DNA of 64,000 nt from Roseivivax jejudonensis (GCF_900172265.1 NZ_FWFK01000002.1:62001-126000); one strand, 5' to 3'. Positions 36,737 through 48,461 are shown, counted from the stretch's first letter. Notes: generated by a model from the sequence alone, not told the origin. A program made the numbers and translations.

Positions 36737-37908
36737 TCCCGGTGGCGGCGGCGCTCGATGCCCTCTTCGATCTGGCGCGGCCGACCGAGACAGAAGACGT
36801 GCCGCTGCGCATGGCCGGCGGACGCATCTTGCGCGAGGATGTGGTCGCGTCACGCGACCAGCCACCCTTTGCCGCGTCGGCGATGGATGGATACGCGATC
36901 GCGGACGGCGCGGCGGGCGACCGGTTGCGCGTGATCGGCGAAAGCGCCGCCGGCCACCGCTTTGCCCGTGGCGTCGGTCGCGGCGAAGCGGTGCGGATCT
37001 TCACCGGGGCGCCGGTGCCCGAGGGCACGACGCGTATCGCGATCCAGGAGGACGTGACCGCCGAGGGCGACTCCATCGTGCTCGACAGCGACGATGCCGC
37101 GACGCATATCCGCCCGTCGGGCGGCGATTTCCGCGCCGGGTTCCGCGTGCCGGCGCCGCGCCGGATCGGGCCACAGGATCTCGCGCTACTGGCGGCGATG
37201 AATGCCGGCACGGTGCGTGTCGCGCGGCGCCCGCGCGTTGCGATCATCGCGACCGGGGACGAACTGGTCATGCCAGGCGACGCCCCGGGGCCGGACCAGA
37301 TCGTCGCCTCCAACACGTTCGGGTTGCACGCGCTGCTGCAGGATCTCGGAGCGGACCCGCGCCTGCTGCCGATCGCGCGCGACACGACAGCTGCTCTCGA
37401 CACCGTTCTGGGTCTCGTCGACGATGCGGATCTCGTCCTGACGGTGGGAGGCGCATCGGTCGGCGATCACGACCTGGTGGCGCAGGCGGCCGCGGCCCGT
37501 GGGCTCGATCGGGCGTTCTACAAGGTCGCGATGCGGCCGGGAAAACCCTTGATGGCCGGCCGGCTCGGCGAAGCCGCGATGATCGGCCTGCCGGGCAACC
37601 CGGTTTCGGCGATGGTGTGCGGGCATGTCTTCGTCGCGCCGGTGGTCCGGGCAATGCTGGGCCTGGGCGCCGCCCCGGCGCCGCGCCAGGCGGCGCCTCT
37701 GGCACACGACCTGTCCGAAAACGGACCGCGCGAACATTACATGCGCGCGCGGCTCGAGGACGGTGTGCTGCACGTGTTCGATCGTCAGGACAGTGCGCTC
37801 CTGAGTGTGCTGCAGGCGGCGGACGCGCTGGTCGTTCGCCCGCCACGGGATGACGCGCGCCGGGCCGGAGAGCGTGTCGCTTACCTCCCGCTGGGTGGGC
37901 ATGCGTAA
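36733..37908 (+). CDS. moeA: Molybdopterin molybdotransferase
   Basis: This inserts molybdenum into molybdopterin-AMP. The 391-residue protein has the MoeA landmarks [48 protein letters not shown] and [12 protein letters not shown], with [11 protein letters not shown]. It is the last gene of the trpD-moeA series and converges on cckA with a six-base gap. Confidence 0.96.
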   Translation: MIPVAAALDALFDLARPTETEDVPLRMAGGRILREDVVASRDQPPFAASAMDGYAIADGAAGDRLRVIGESAAGHRFARGVGRGEAVRIFTGAPVPEGTTRIAIQEDVTAEGDSIVLDSDDAATHIRPSGGDFRAGFRVPAPRRIGPQDLALLAAMNAGTVRVARRPRVAIIATGDELVMPGDAPGPDQIVASNTFGLHALLQDLGADPRLLPIARDTTAALDTVLGLVDDADLVLTVGGASVGDHDLVAQAAAARGLDRAFYKVAMRPGKPLMAGRLGEAAMIGLPGNPVSAMVCGHVFVAPVVRAMLGLGAAPAPRQAAPLAHDLSENGPREHYMRARLEDGVLHVFDRQDSALLSVLQAADALVVRPPRDDARRAGERVAYLPLGGHA

Positions 37909-37914
37909 CGGGCT

Positions 37915-40272
37915 TTAGCCGCCGGTCCGGATCCCGCTCGCGCCGTCGGCGTCCGGATCCTCGGATTTCGTCGTTCGCAGGGCGCTTGCCTCGGCCAGGC
38001 CATCCTGAACGACCTCTGCCAACTTGTTGAGCGAAAACGGCTTCTGCAGGAAGGAGACATTCGACATGTCGCCGGCGCTGGCCCCAAGCGCATCGGTCGC
38101 GTAGCCGGACATGAAGATCACCCCCACATCGGGCCGCGCCTTACGTGCCTCGCGGACCCAGGTCGGACCGTCGCGGCCGGGCATGATCATGTCGGACACG
38201 ATCAGGTCGATCTCGAGGCCCGGATCATCGAGCATCTCCAGAGCGCATTCGCCGTTCTCGGCCTCCAGCACGGTGAACCCTTTCAACCGGAGGCCGCGTG
38301 CCGCGAAGGCGCGGACGGGCGACTCGTCCTCAACGAGCAGCACGACACCGCCGGTCACGGGCGGACCGGCCTGCGCGCGTGCGGCGGGCCGCGCCGGCAC
38401 CGCTGCGGCGTTCGTCACGCCGCTCTGGGCGGGGAAGATGAGGCGAAACGTCGTGCCGACGCCCAATTCGCTGTCGAGGAAGATGAAGCCGCCGGTCTGC
38501 TTGACGATGCCGTAGACAGTGGACAGGCCCAGTCCGGTGCCCTCGCCGCTGCGCTTGGTCGTGTAGAACGGTTCGAACACCTTGCGAACCTTGTCGGGCG
38601 CGATACCGGTGCCGGTGTCGGTGACCTTGACCACGACGTAGTCGCCGGGTTCGACCTCGGCGCGGTCGCGTTTCAACGGGCTGTCGAGTGTCAGCCGCTC
38701 GGTCTCGACGAGGATCCGCCCGCCGTCGGGCATCGCGTCGCGCGCGTTCACCACGAGGTTCATCATCACCTGTTCGAGCTGCCTTTGATCGCCGCGGATC
38801 GCTGGCAGCGCGGGCTCGTGCCGCAGCTCCAGCGAAATCCGCTCGCCCACGAGGCGGTTGAGCAGGTGCGTGAGGTCGGACAGCGTCTCGCGCAAATCGA
38901 GCAGTTCGGGCTTCATCGATTGCTTGCGCGAGAACGCCAGGAGCTGGCCGACCAGAGCGGCGGCGCGATTGGCGTTCTGGTTGATCTGGAGAAGATCGTC
39001 GTAGGCGGGATCACCCCTGAAGTGCCGCAGCAAGAGAAGGTCGCAGTGCCCTGATATTGCAGTCAGAAGATTGTTGAAGTCGTGGGCGACACCGCCCGCG
39101 AGCTGACCGATGGCCTGCATCTTCTGGCTCTGGACGAATTGCGCCTCGAGCGTCTTGAGTTCGGTTGCGTCCGTCATCACGGCGAGCAGGTCGCCGCCCG
39201 AGGTCCGTGTCAGCGCGACCTGAAGGAACGTCTCGCGGTGCGCGCGACTGAGGCGGAGAAATTCCGGACGGTTCAGTCCGCGTCCCTCGGCCGCGTCCGC
39301 GATCCATTCGGCGATCGGGCGGCCCAGCCCCTCGAGCAACGTGCCGAGGCGCGCGCCCTCGTGGCAGTCGAGCGCGAGCAGCGACCGGGCCTCGCGGTTC
39401 GCGGCGAGGATGGCGCCGTCACGTGCGACAGTCACGAGCGCGATCGGCAGCGTTTCGAACACCGTCGACGGCATGGTTCCGGCCTCGGGTGCGGGCAGGA
39501 GCGCGATCTCCGTGCGTCCCGGACCGGCCGACAGGCACCGGAACTCGATCCGCTGCCGGCCGTCCGCCGTGGCAATTTCGTGCACCGCGCCGTTGTCGAC
39601 CGTGTCACGCCCGACAAGGTCCGACAGAGCCCGGACGCGCCGGCCAAGAAGCACGCGCGCCGATCCGTTCATCGCGAGGATGGCACCGCGACGCCCGACC
39701 GACAGCGCCGCAACGCCGGCATCGCCCGACGGCGCGGCGACCACCTCTTCGATCCGCCAGAGCGTCAGGCCGGGACCGGCCGCGCGCGCGGCGACGCGGA
39801 CCGCCGAGTCACCCAAGACCACGTCCTCGGCGGCGCTGCCGGTCTTCGCCGTCGAGTCGCTCAACCGCTGCAGCAGGGCCGCGGGATGCGCCAGTCGTTC
39901 CCGCAGGCAATCGACAAGGCTGCCCCCCGGGTCGGCGCAGAGATCGCGCCGCGCCGCGGGGTTGGCGTAGCGCACGACGAGGTCGTCGGAGCAGAGCACA
40001 CTGGGAAACGGGTCGCCGTCCAGAACGCTCGCAACATCCGCCGATGCCAACGGCGTCGTGCGACCGCGCGCTGTCTTTCGGACGCCGAGGACCGCGCCAG
40101 CGCCCGTGAAAACGGCCCCGGCGCCGATCAACGCCACGGAGATCGCGGATCCGGGCGTCACGGCGGAGAGCACGAAGCAGAGAATGCCGAAGACGAGCGC
40201 GAGCGCCCAGAGAGCGTGCCGCGTTGGCCGGCCGGCCTCACGGCCCGCGAAGCTTAGCTCCGCTTCCATCAT
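37915..40272 (-). CDS. cckA: CckA hybrid sensor histidine kinase
   Basis: This probably phosphorylates the CtrA pathway through ChpT. The 785-residue protein has two N-terminal membrane segments (about 19-40, 46-64), PAS-like regions, the HisKA box MQAIGQLAGGVAHDFNNLLT, an HATPase domain (NLVVNARDAMPDGG, DTGTGIAPDKVRKVFEPFYTT, GTGLGLSTVYG), and a C-terminal receiver domain (VLLVEDESPVR, SDMIMPGRDGP, MSGYATDAL, FLQKPFS). That domain order and the H-box are those of alphaproteobacterial CckA. The start is one of two adjacent ATGs. Confidence 0.92.
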   Translation of the reverse strand: MMEAELSFAGREAGRPTRHALWALALVFGILCFVLSAVTPGSAISVALIGAGAVFTGAGAVLGVRKTARGRTTPLASADVASVLDGDPFPSVLCSDDLVVRYANPAARRDLCADPGGSLVDCLRERLAHPAALLQRLSDSTAKTGSAAEDVVLGDSAVRVAARAAGPGLTLWRIEEVVAAPSGDAGVAALSVGRRGAILAMNGSARVLLGRRVRALSDLVGRDTVDNGAVHEIATADGRQRIEFRCLSAGPGRTEIALLPAPEAGTMPSTVFETLPIALVTVARDGAILAANREARSLLALDCHEGARLGTLLEGLGRPIAEWIADAAEGRGLNRPEFLRLSRAHRETFLQVALTRTSGGDLLAVMTDATELKTLEAQFVQSQKMQAIGQLAGGVAHDFNNLLTAISGHCDLLLLRHFRGDPAYDDLLQINQNANRAAALVGQLLAFSRKQSMKPELLDLRETLSDLTHLLNRLVGERISLELRHEPALPAIRGDQRQLEQVMMNLVVNARDAMPDGGRILVETERLTLDSPLKRDRAEVEPGDYVVVKVTDTGTGIAPDKVRKVFEPFYTTKRSGEGTGLGLSTVYGIVKQTGGFIFLDSELGVGTTFRLIFPAQSGVTNAAAVPARPAARAQAGPPVTGGVVLLVEDESPVRAFAARGLRLKGFTVLEAENGECALEMLDDPGLEIDLIVSDMIMPGRDGPTWVREARKARPDVGVIFMSGYATDALGASAGDMSNVSFLQKPFSLNKLAEVVQDGLAEASALRTTKSEDPDADGASGIRTGG

Positions 40273-40376
40273 TCGTCACTCGTCCCTCGCACTCGGCGCG
40301 TCGCCCCTGATGGTCCGCAGCGTGGCCGGCGCCCCCTAATTTTCGGTAAAGCGCGGTTGCAGAGGCTACAGTCGCG

Positions 40377-41531
40377 TCATGCGTGCATCAAGTGTGCTGT
40401 AAAGAAACCGTCCCCATCCGGTCCGGGCAGGAACTGGCGGCGCAGGACACTACGCCAGCCGGGGCGACGGTCGAGAAAGGCGTCGATGCGCGCATCGTTC
40501 TCGTTGGGCAGGATCGAGCATGTGGCATAGGCCAGCGTCCCGCCGGGCGCGAGCAGATCCGCGGCGCGGTCGAGAATCCCGTCCTGTATTGCCTGCAGTT
40601 GCACCAGACGTTCGGGTGACAGCCGCCATTTCTCCTCGGGCGTGCGCCGCCACGCGCCGCTGCCCGAACATGGCACATCGGTGAGAACGAGGTCATACGC
40701 GTCCTGCGGCGCTCGGAGGATCCGGATGTCGGCGCCGGCGCGGTTCGCGCGCGGGGGCAGATCGCGCATCCGCCCCGGATCGGCGTCCCACGCCTCGACC
40801 GGGCCGCCGCCGAGGCGCGCGGCGATGGCGAGAGCCTTGCCGCCGCCCCCCGCGCAGAGGTCGAGAACGCGCGCGCCCGGCGCCAGCGGGAGAAGATCGA
40901 CCACGGCCTGACTCGCCGCGTCCTGCAGCTCGACCCGGCCGTCGCCATAAGCGGTGCACTGCGCGACCCGGCGCGCATTCGCTGTCACCGTGAGCGCGCA
41001 TGGCGCGAGCGGGTTCGGAGCTGTCTCGATCCCCTCGTCCGCGAGCGCCCGCACGGCGCTCGTGACATCGGCCTTTAGCGTGTTGACGCGCAGCGTGACC
41101 GGCGCGCGCACCCGCAGCGCCGTCGCGACGGCTTCGGCCTCCGCGCCGTAGGCCGCGTCGAGCCTGGCACAGAGCCAGTCCGGCAGATCCCATAGGTCGT
41201 GACCCTCGGGGCCGGCCCCTCCGGACCGCTCCTCTTCGGTCAGCGGCGCCGGACCGTGCCGCGTGCCGGTAAAGAGCGTGTCGGGATCCGCATCGTCGAG
41301 CCGCAGGAGGCCGAGCATGATGTGCCGGCCCGAGGCGCCGCCGCCGGCCGCGCTGGCCGACCGCCACCGCCGCAACGCGTCGAAGACGTGATCGCGCACC
41401 GCCGCGCGGTCCTTCGACCCGGCGAACCGCGCACCGCGCGCCCATGTCGTCAACGCGCGTTCGGCGACCTCGCCCGCGGCGATCCGGTCGAGGATCTCGG
41501 CCGCGGTCTGCACCCTTGCGTCTGGCGTCAT
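40377..41531 (-). CDS. RsmB/NOP-type RNA cytosine-C5 methyltransferase
   Basis: The 384-residue SAM-dependent methyltransferase resembles RsmB. It has an N-terminal NusB-like helical part (about 5-75) and a catalytic domain with VLDLCAGGGGKALAIAARLG, DVPCSGSGAWRRTPEEKW and YATCSILPNEND, so both the conserved PC and TC cysteines are present. The likely target is 16S rRNA m5C, but paralogues with other targets exist. Confidence 0.88.
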   Translation of the reverse strand: MTPDARVQTAAEILDRIAAGEVAERALTTWARGARFAGSKDRAAVRDHVFDALRRWRSASAAGGGASGRHIMLGLLRLDDADPDTLFTGTRHGPAPLTEEERSGGAGPEGHDLWDLPDWLCARLDAAYGAEAEAVATALRVRAPVTLRVNTLKADVTSAVRALADEGIETAPNPLAPCALTVTANARRVAQCTAYGDGRVELQDAASQAVVDLLPLAPGARVLDLCAGGGGKALAIAARLGGGPVEAWDADPGRMRDLPPRANRAGADIRILRAPQDAYDLVLTDVPCSGSGAWRRTPEEKWRLSPERLVQLQAIQDGILDRAADLLAPGGTLAYATCSILPNENDARIDAFLDRRPGWRSVLRRQFLPGPDGDGFFTAHLMHA

Positions 41532-41672
41532 GCCCGGTCTCCGTCACTGCCGTTTCGAAGGCTTTTCCCAGAGCGCCGCGCCCGCGGCAACGCCTTGATC
41601 TGGCGCAAAGCCGGCATGTGCCCGGGATGGCAGGGTGACCCGAAGACGGCTCACGAAACGAAAGGACCGCCA

Positions 41673-41999
41673 ATGACCGACCGGATTCTCGCAGACGCCG
41701 AGGCGACGCTGCGCCGCCGCCGCGCGGAGCTTGTCGCTGCGCTCGGCCGTATCGAGAGCGCGCTCGACGAGACGCCGAACCCCGACGCAGAGGATCGTGC
41801 CACCGAGCGCGAGGGCGACGAGGTGCTGGAGGCGTTGGGGCGCTCGGACGAGACGGAACTTCGCGCGATAGACGCGGCGCTGGCGCGGATCGCGGAGGGC
41901 ACTTACGGCACCTGCCAGACATGCGGCGACACGATCGCGCGCGAAAGGCTCGCGGCGGTGCCGACGGCTGCGCTCTGCCGCGACTGCGCGCGGCGCTGA
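41673..41999 (+). CDS. DksA/TraR family C4-type zinc finger protein
   Basis: The 108-residue protein has a coiled N-terminal part (ATLRRRRAELVAALGRIESA) and a zinc finger with Cys81, Cys84, Cys102 and Cys105. It is shorter than DksA (about 150) and belongs to the small DksA-like group that may act on RNA polymerase. The ATG at 41673 follows GAAAGG. It converges on guaB with a shared terminator. Confidence 0.85.
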   Translation: MTDRILADAEATLRRRRAELVAALGRIESALDETPNPDAEDRATEREGDEVLEALGRSDETELRAIDAALARIAEGTYGTCQTCGDTIARERLAAVPTAALCRDCARR

Positions 42000-42006
42000 C
42001 GCTGGG

Positions 42007-42030
42007 TTTGCGCCGGAGTCCCGGCGCAAA
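42007..42030. terminator. Bidirectional terminator between the DksA-like gene and guaB
   Basis: A perfect 10-bp stem, TTTGCGCCGG (42007-42016) and CCGGCGCAAA (42021-42030) with loop AGTC, lies in the 37-base gap between the two convergent stops. It has only three T residues at each end, so termination efficiency is uncertain. Confidence 0.65.
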
Positions 42031-42036
42031 GATCAG

Positions 42037-43659
<1,623 letters not shown>

Positions 43660-43695
43660 TCACCTGAGCCTCGAAACGGCCCAGCGGAGACGCTT

Positions 43696-44844
43696 ATGCC
43701 CCTGCCCCTCGCCGGTCTTGTCGTGCTCGACCTTACCCACGTGTTGGCGGGCCCGTTCGCGTCGATGACGCTTGCCGATCTCGGCGCGCGGATCATCAAG
43801 GTCGAGCGGCCCGGCACCGGCGACGACACCCGCACCTTCCCGCCCTTCAAGAACGGCAAGAGCGCGTATTTCGCCGCCATCAACCACGGCAAGGCCTCGA
43901 TCGCGCTCGACCTCAAGGCCGACAGCGACCGCGCCACGTTCGAGCGGCTCGTGGCGCGGGCGGACGTGCTTCTCGAGAACTTCCGCCCCGGCGTGATGGA
44001 GCGGCTGGACTACGGCTGGGAGACACTGCACAGGAAACATCCGCGCCTGATCTACGGCGCGGTGTCCGGCTTCGGCCATACCGGACCGGACGCCAGGCGG
44101 CCATCCTACGACATGGTCGCTCAGGCCCGTGGCGGCGTCATGTCGATCACCGGCGAGGCGGACCGGGACCCGGTGCGCGTCGGCGCCTCGATCGGCGACA
44201 TCGCGGCGGGCATGTACCTTACGCAGGGTGTGCTGGCCGCGCTCTACGACCGGCAGCGCACGGACACAGGGCGCAAGATCGACATCTCTATGCTGGACTG
44301 CCAGCTGGCGATCCTCGAGCACGCGATCGCCATCGCGTCGGTCACCGGCAAGGCGCCGGCGCCGTCCGGCGCGCGGCATCCGTCGATCGCGCCGTTCGAG
44401 ACCTTTCACGCCTCCGACGGGCTCTTCGTGATCGCCGCGGGCAACGACGTCCTGTTCGAAAAGCTCTGCGTGGCGCTGAGCCTGCCGATCGCCGACGACC
44501 CGCGCTTTGGCAGCAACGCCGACCGCGTCGAGAACGTGCGGCTTCTCAAACGGCTGATCGAGGCGGTGACGCTCGACCAGACGCGCGCGCACTGGATCGC
44601 CAAGCTGACCGCCGCCGGGATCCCCAACGCGCCGATCCAATCGGTCGACGACGTGATGCGCGACCCGCAGATCGTGGCGCGCAACATGGTCGTCGATGTG
44701 CTCGACCGGAACGGGCGGCAGGCGTTCAAGGCCGCCGGCAACCCGATCAAGATGACCGATGCCGAGGATCGGACCGCGCGCGCCCCTGCCCCGGACCTCG
44801 ACGGCAACCGGGGCGAGATCCTGCGCTGGCTCGACGGCGACTGA
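43696..44844 (+). CDS. Class III (CaiB/BaiF) CoA-transferase
   Basis: This 382-residue enzyme moves CoA between carboxylic acids. Family landmarks are [64 protein letters not shown] and the active-site region [13 protein letters not shown] with the catalytic Asp. The substrate pair cannot be read from sequence. It is a single gene 190 bases before the RamA-like gene. Confidence 0.88.
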   Translation: MPLPLAGLVVLDLTHVLAGPFASMTLADLGARIIKVERPGTGDDTRTFPPFKNGKSAYFAAINHGKASIALDLKADSDRATFERLVARADVLLENFRPGVMERLDYGWETLHRKHPRLIYGAVSGFGHTGPDARRPSYDMVAQARGGVMSITGEADRDPVRVGASIGDIAAGMYLTQGVLAALYDRQRTDTGRKIDISMLDCQLAILEHAIAIASVTGKAPAPSGARHPSIAPFETFHASDGLFVIAAGNDVLFEKLCVALSLPIADDPRFGSNADRVENVRLLKRLIEAVTLDQTRAHWIAKLTAAGIPNAPIQSVDDVMRDPQIVARNMVVDVLDRNGRQAFKAAGNPIKMTDAEDRTARAPAPDLDGNRGEILRWLDGD

Positions 44845-45034
44845 CCCGCGCACCGGGCCGGGCTCGTCCGCCGGCGCGGGCGGCGCACCGTGAAGCGGCC
44901 CCGGAATTCGGCCGTCGCCATTGTCCGAGCCGTCGGCACCGTGTCTCATTCAGGCAGGAAAGCGTCGCGCCGGATCGGGCAGGACGGCGCGCGGGTGGGC
45001 TAGCTGCGCAAACAGGTCTCGTGACAGGCAGGAC

Positions 45035-47071
45035 ATGGCCCAGGATCCCCTTGTCGTCTTTACCCCGTCCGGTCGGCGCGGGCGCGTGCCCTCCGGGACG
45101 ACGGTGCTCTCCGCGGCGCGCATGCTGGGTGTCGATCTCGACTCCGTCTGCGGCGGGCGCGGCATCTGCTCCAAGTGCCAGGTGGCGCCGATGTCCGGCA
45201 CCTTTGCCAAGCATGGCATCACCGCCGGGCCCGAGGCGTTGTCGGAACAGAATGCCGTCGAGGCGCGGTACGATGCGAAACGCGGGCTCGCGGCCGGGCG
45301 CCGCCTGGGCTGCCAGGCGCAGATCCTGTCGGACGCGGTGATCGACGTCCCGCCCGAAAGCCAGGTCCATCGCCAGGTGGTGCGCAAGGACGCGGACACC
45401 CATCCCGTCGAAACGGATCCCGCCACGCGGCTGATGATGGTCGAGGTCGCGCCCGCCGACATGCACGCGCCCGAGGGTGCGTTCGAGCGGTTGTCGGCGG
45501 CCCTCGCCAACGAATGGGCCGTCGGGACGCTCGAGGCCGATCTGCCGATGCTGGCGGCGGTGCCCGCGGCGCTCGAGGCCGGGGGCGGCCGGGTCACCTG
45601 CGCGGTCTTCGCCGATCATCGCGGCGGCCCGGCGCGCTTGACCGAGATCCGGCCCGGGCTTCTCGCTGACGGGATCTTCGGGCTCGCGATCGATCTTGGT
45701 TCGACCACGATCGCCGCGCACCTGACGGATCTCGCGTCGGGTTCGGTGGTCGCCTCGGCCGGGGCGATGAACCCGCAGATCCGGTTCGGCGAGGATCTGA
45801 TGAGCCGCGTGTCCTACGCGATGATGACACCGGGCGGCGCGGCGGAGATGACTTTGGCCGTGCGCACGGCGCTGGGCACGCTGGTCGCGGAGGTTGCCGC
45901 CGACGCCGGTGTGGCCCCGGAGCGGATCCTGGAGGCCACGATTGTCTGCAACCCGGTGATGCATCACCTGCTGCTCGGGCTCGATCCGGTGCCGCTCGGT
46001 CAGGCGCCGTTCGCGCTGGCGGTTTCGGACAGCCTGACGCTGAGCGCACGCGATCTCGACCTTGGGGCGCTGCCCGACGCCGCTCGGATCTACGTCCTGC
46101 CCTGCATCGCCGGGCATGTCGGCGCCGATGCCGCGGCGGTCGCGCTGGCGCAGCGGCTCGACCTGCGCGACGACCTGTCGCTGGTCGTCGATGTCGGGAC
46201 CAACGCGGAGATCCTCCTGGGCAACCGGGACCGCGTGCTGGCCTGTTCGTCGCCCACCGGCCCGGCGTTCGAGGGCGCGCAGATCACCTGCGGCCAGCGC
46301 GCCGCGCCCGGCGCCATCGAGGCGGTGCGGATCGATACCGAAACCAAGATCGCGAGGGTGCGTGTCATCGGCTGCCCGCTCTGGTCGGACGATCCGGGCT
46401 TCGCGGCGGCGATCGCGGGCACCGGCATCACCGGCATCTGCGGCTCGGGCATCGTCGAGGCGGTCGCCGAGATGCGCCAAGCCGGCGTCATGGATGCGAG
46501 CGGGCTGATCGGAAGCCCCGAGGCGACCGGCAGCGACCGGGTTCGCGCAGACGGCAGGACATGGGAGTACGTGCTCCATGACGGCAGCGCGACCGGCGGC
46601 GCGCCGATCCGCGTGACGCAGAACGACGTGCGCGCGATCCAGCTCGCGAAGTCGGCGCTCTATGCCGGCGCGCGGCTCCTGATGGACGAAATGGGCGTCG
46701 ATCGCGTGGACCGCGTCGTGCTGGCCGGAGCCTTCGGCGCGCATATCTCGCCCCTGCACGCGCTCGTTCTGGGCATGATCCCCGATGTGGCGCCGGACGC
46801 GGTGACAAGCGCCGGCAACGCGGCGGGCACCGGCGCGCGCATCGCCTTGTGCTCGCGAGCGGCACGCGCGGAGGTCGAGGCAATCGTCGGGCGCATCACC
46901 AAGGTAGAGACCGCCCTCGCCCCACGGTTCCAGGAGCATTTCGTGGCCGCGAACGCGATCCCGCACGCGAGCGAGCCCTGCCCCGAACTGCTGCGCGTGG
47001 TCACTCTGCCCGATGTCGCGTTCGGCGCCGCGGGCGGGCGCGAGGGCGGCCGGCGCCGGCGCAGGGCCTGA
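45035..47071 (+). CDS. RamA-like corrinoid activation protein (2Fe-2S plus ASKHA/DUF4445)
   Basis: The 678-residue protein has an N-terminal ferredoxin-like domain binding a [2Fe-2S] cluster (Cys39, Cys45, Cys48, Cys93). The remainder is of the ASKHA/DUF4445 type: GLAIDLGSTTIAAHLTDLAS, VVDVGTNAEILLGN, GICGSGIVEAVAEM and VVLAGAFGAHISPLHAL. Such proteins use ATP to reductively reactivate oxidised corrinoid methyltransferase proteins. Split methionine synthases of Rhodobacteraceae are reported to need one. The likely client is the corrinoid protein at 30110. The ATG at 45035 is the first that fits the domain start. Confidence 0.87.
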   Translation: MAQDPLVVFTPSGRRGRVPSGTTVLSAARMLGVDLDSVCGGRGICSKCQVAPMSGTFAKHGITAGPEALSEQNAVEARYDAKRGLAAGRRLGCQAQILSDAVIDVPPESQVHRQVVRKDADTHPVETDPATRLMMVEVAPADMHAPEGAFERLSAALANEWAVGTLEADLPMLAAVPAALEAGGGRVTCAVFADHRGGPARLTEIRPGLLADGIFGLAIDLGSTTIAAHLTDLASGSVVASAGAMNPQIRFGEDLMSRVSYAMMTPGGAAEMTLAVRTALGTLVAEVAADAGVAPERILEATIVCNPVMHHLLLGLDPVPLGQAPFALAVSDSLTLSARDLDLGALPDAARIYVLPCIAGHVGADAAAVALAQRLDLRDDLSLVVDVGTNAEILLGNRDRVLACSSPTGPAFEGAQITCGQRAAPGAIEAVRIDTETKIARVRVIGCPLWSDDPGFAAAIAGTGITGICGSGIVEAVAEMRQAGVMDASGLIGSPEATGSDRVRADGRTWEYVLHDGSATGGAPIRVTQNDVRAIQLAKSALYAGARLLMDEMGVDRVDRVVLAGAFGAHISPLHALVLGMIPDVAPDAVTSAGNAAGTGARIALCSRAARAEVEAIVGRITKVETALAPRFQEHFVAANAIPHASEPCPELLRVVTLPDVAFGAAGGREGGRRRRRA

Positions 47072-47078
47072 GCGCGGT

Positions 47079-48053
47079 TCAGGCCAGAACCGTCTCCATC
47101 AGGCCCTTGAGGTCGCCGAAATAGCCGCCCGAGCGGGCGGGCTGTGTCGGATCCGAAGTGATGGCGATCACCGTGGCAGCCTCCGGCGCGACGGCGAGCA
47201 CCTGCCCGCCATAGCCGCGACCGTAGCGGACCGGCGTGCCGGACAACTGCGTCAGAAACCAGCCGTATCCGTAGCTGTCTCCAGAGAACGGCGATCGTGC
47301 GTTGGGCTCCCAGCTGCGCGCGATCCAGCTCTCGGCCACGACCTGCGTGTCGTTCCACCGGCCCCCGTCGAGGACCATCTGCCCGATCCGCGACAGCCCG
47401 CGCGGGCTGATGCCCATGTCGTTGCCGCCGAGGTAATTGCCCTGTGGGTCGGCGACCCACGGCGCGAAATCCACGCCGAGCGGCGCGCCGAGCCAGTCGC
47501 GCGCGAGCGACAGTAGCGAACGGTCGGCCGCGTTCGACAGCGCCACGCCCAGCAGGTGCCAGCCTCCGGTGGAGTAGATGAAGCGGCCCCCCGGATCGGC
47601 CACGAGGTCGCGCTCCAGCGCGAAGCCCACCCAGTCGCCCGACGACACCCATTCACCGTAACTGCCGCCGGAGACGCTCTCGAGCCCGGCGCGCATCGAC
47701 AGGAGATCCCCGACGGTGATGTCGTCACGCGCGTCGCCGAAGGCGCCGCGTTCGAGGAGCGGCACCACCGGCTGGTTCACGCCCTCGAGAACGCCGCGGT
47801 CGATCGCCACGCCGGTCAGCAGCGCGAGCAGCGTCTTTGACACCGACTTGACGTTCGCCACCGCGTCGAGCCCTCGCCCGCCATATCGTTCGGCCAGCAC
47901 TTCCTCTCCGTCGCGACGCACGATGAGGGCGTGCAGTTGGTCGAGCTCGGCGGCGCGATCCGCAGCCGGCACCCCGTCCGATTGCGCGCGCAGGATTGCG
48001 GGCGCGGCAACGCCGGCGGCTGCAAGTGTCAGGACATGGCGGCGGGTCGGCAT
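47079..48053 (-). CDS. Serine hydrolase, class C beta-lactamase-like
   Basis: The 324-residue protein is probably exported by the Tat pathway (MPTRRHVLTLAAAGVAAPAI). It carries the SxxK nucleophile motif (SVSK in NVKSVSKTLLALL), a YSTGGW second motif and GYGGQ in the KTG-like position. The family covers esterases, peptidases and 6-aminohexanoate-dimer hydrolases; a true beta-lactamase is unlikely. The ATG at 48053 has GGAGA upstream. Seven bases separate it from the convergent RamA-like gene. Confidence 0.85.
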   Translation of the reverse strand: MPTRRHVLTLAAAGVAAPAILRAQSDGVPAADRAAELDQLHALIVRRDGEEVLAERYGGRGLDAVANVKSVSKTLLALLTGVAIDRGVLEGVNQPVVPLLERGAFGDARDDITVGDLLSMRAGLESVSGGSYGEWVSSGDWVGFALERDLVADPGGRFIYSTGGWHLLGVALSNAADRSLLSLARDWLGAPLGVDFAPWVADPQGNYLGGNDMGISPRGLSRIGQMVLDGGRWNDTQVVAESWIARSWEPNARSPFSGDSYGYGWFLTQLSGTPVRYGRGYGGQVLAVAPEAATVIAITSDPTQPARSGGYFGDLKGLMETVLA

Positions 48054-48258
48054 CGGCGTCTCTCCTGTCGGTGTCACGCGGCACCTGTGCCGCCGGGGCG
48101 CCGCGCGCCAGCGCGGGAGGCTCACCTTTGCGTGTGTTTGTCGCACGGTCGGGCCACAACGGCTCTCAATTTGCAAAATCGTTCCGGCCGATGCAGTCGC
48201 ACGCAACAAATGGAAAGAAATACGCGTCTCTGGCGTCACTTTTCTCGGCCGACACTGG

Positions 48259-48287
48259 TTGACGCCGCGGGCCGCGCGGCGTAAATG
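48259..48287 (+). promoter_or_regulatory. Sigma70-like promoter of ilvBN
   Basis: TTGACG (48259-48264) and TAAATG (48282-48287) are separated by exactly 17 bases. Transcription would start near 48294, about 27 bases before the leader peptide start. Confidence 0.65.
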
Positions 48288-48320
48288 CCAATGACGCAAC
48301 GCGAACACGGGACCGCCGAA

Positions 48321-48371
48321 ATGACGGATCTAGTCGTACTTATCGTAGGATTGAGGCGCATGGGCCGGTAA
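48321..48371 (+). CDS. ilvBN attenuator leader peptide
   Basis: A 16-codon open frame encodes MTDLVVLIVGLRRMGR and then stops (TAA). Codons 4-9 (48330-48347) are CTA GTC GTA CTT ATC GTA, a run of Leu, Val and Ile that includes rare codons for this GC-rich genome. Just downstream come a competing hairpin and a terminator before ilvB. The arrangement is that of a ribosome-mediated attenuator sensing charged branched-chain tRNAs. The ribosome site before the ATG is weak. Confidence 0.8.
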   Translation: MTDLVVLIVGLRRMGR

Positions 48372-48426
48372 CGGACGCCATAACGGTTTCCCATGCGCCC
48401 CCGGATCGACCGTCGGGGGCTTTTTT
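48355..48426 (+). terminator. ilvBN attenuator: antiterminator and terminator
   Basis: The terminator is GCCCCCG (48397-48403), a 10-base loop, CGGGGGC (48414-48420) and six T residues (48421-48426). A competing 10-bp stem pairs GGCGCATGGG (48355-48364, inside the leader frame) with CCCATGCGCC (48390-48399), which takes three bases of the terminator's 5' arm. A ribosome stalled at the first Leu/Val codons would allow the competing stem. One that runs to the stop would block it and let the terminator form. Confidence 0.78.
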
Positions 48427-48461
48427 GTGCGCGAGACACGCCTGATTTTGGAGCTGGAGAC

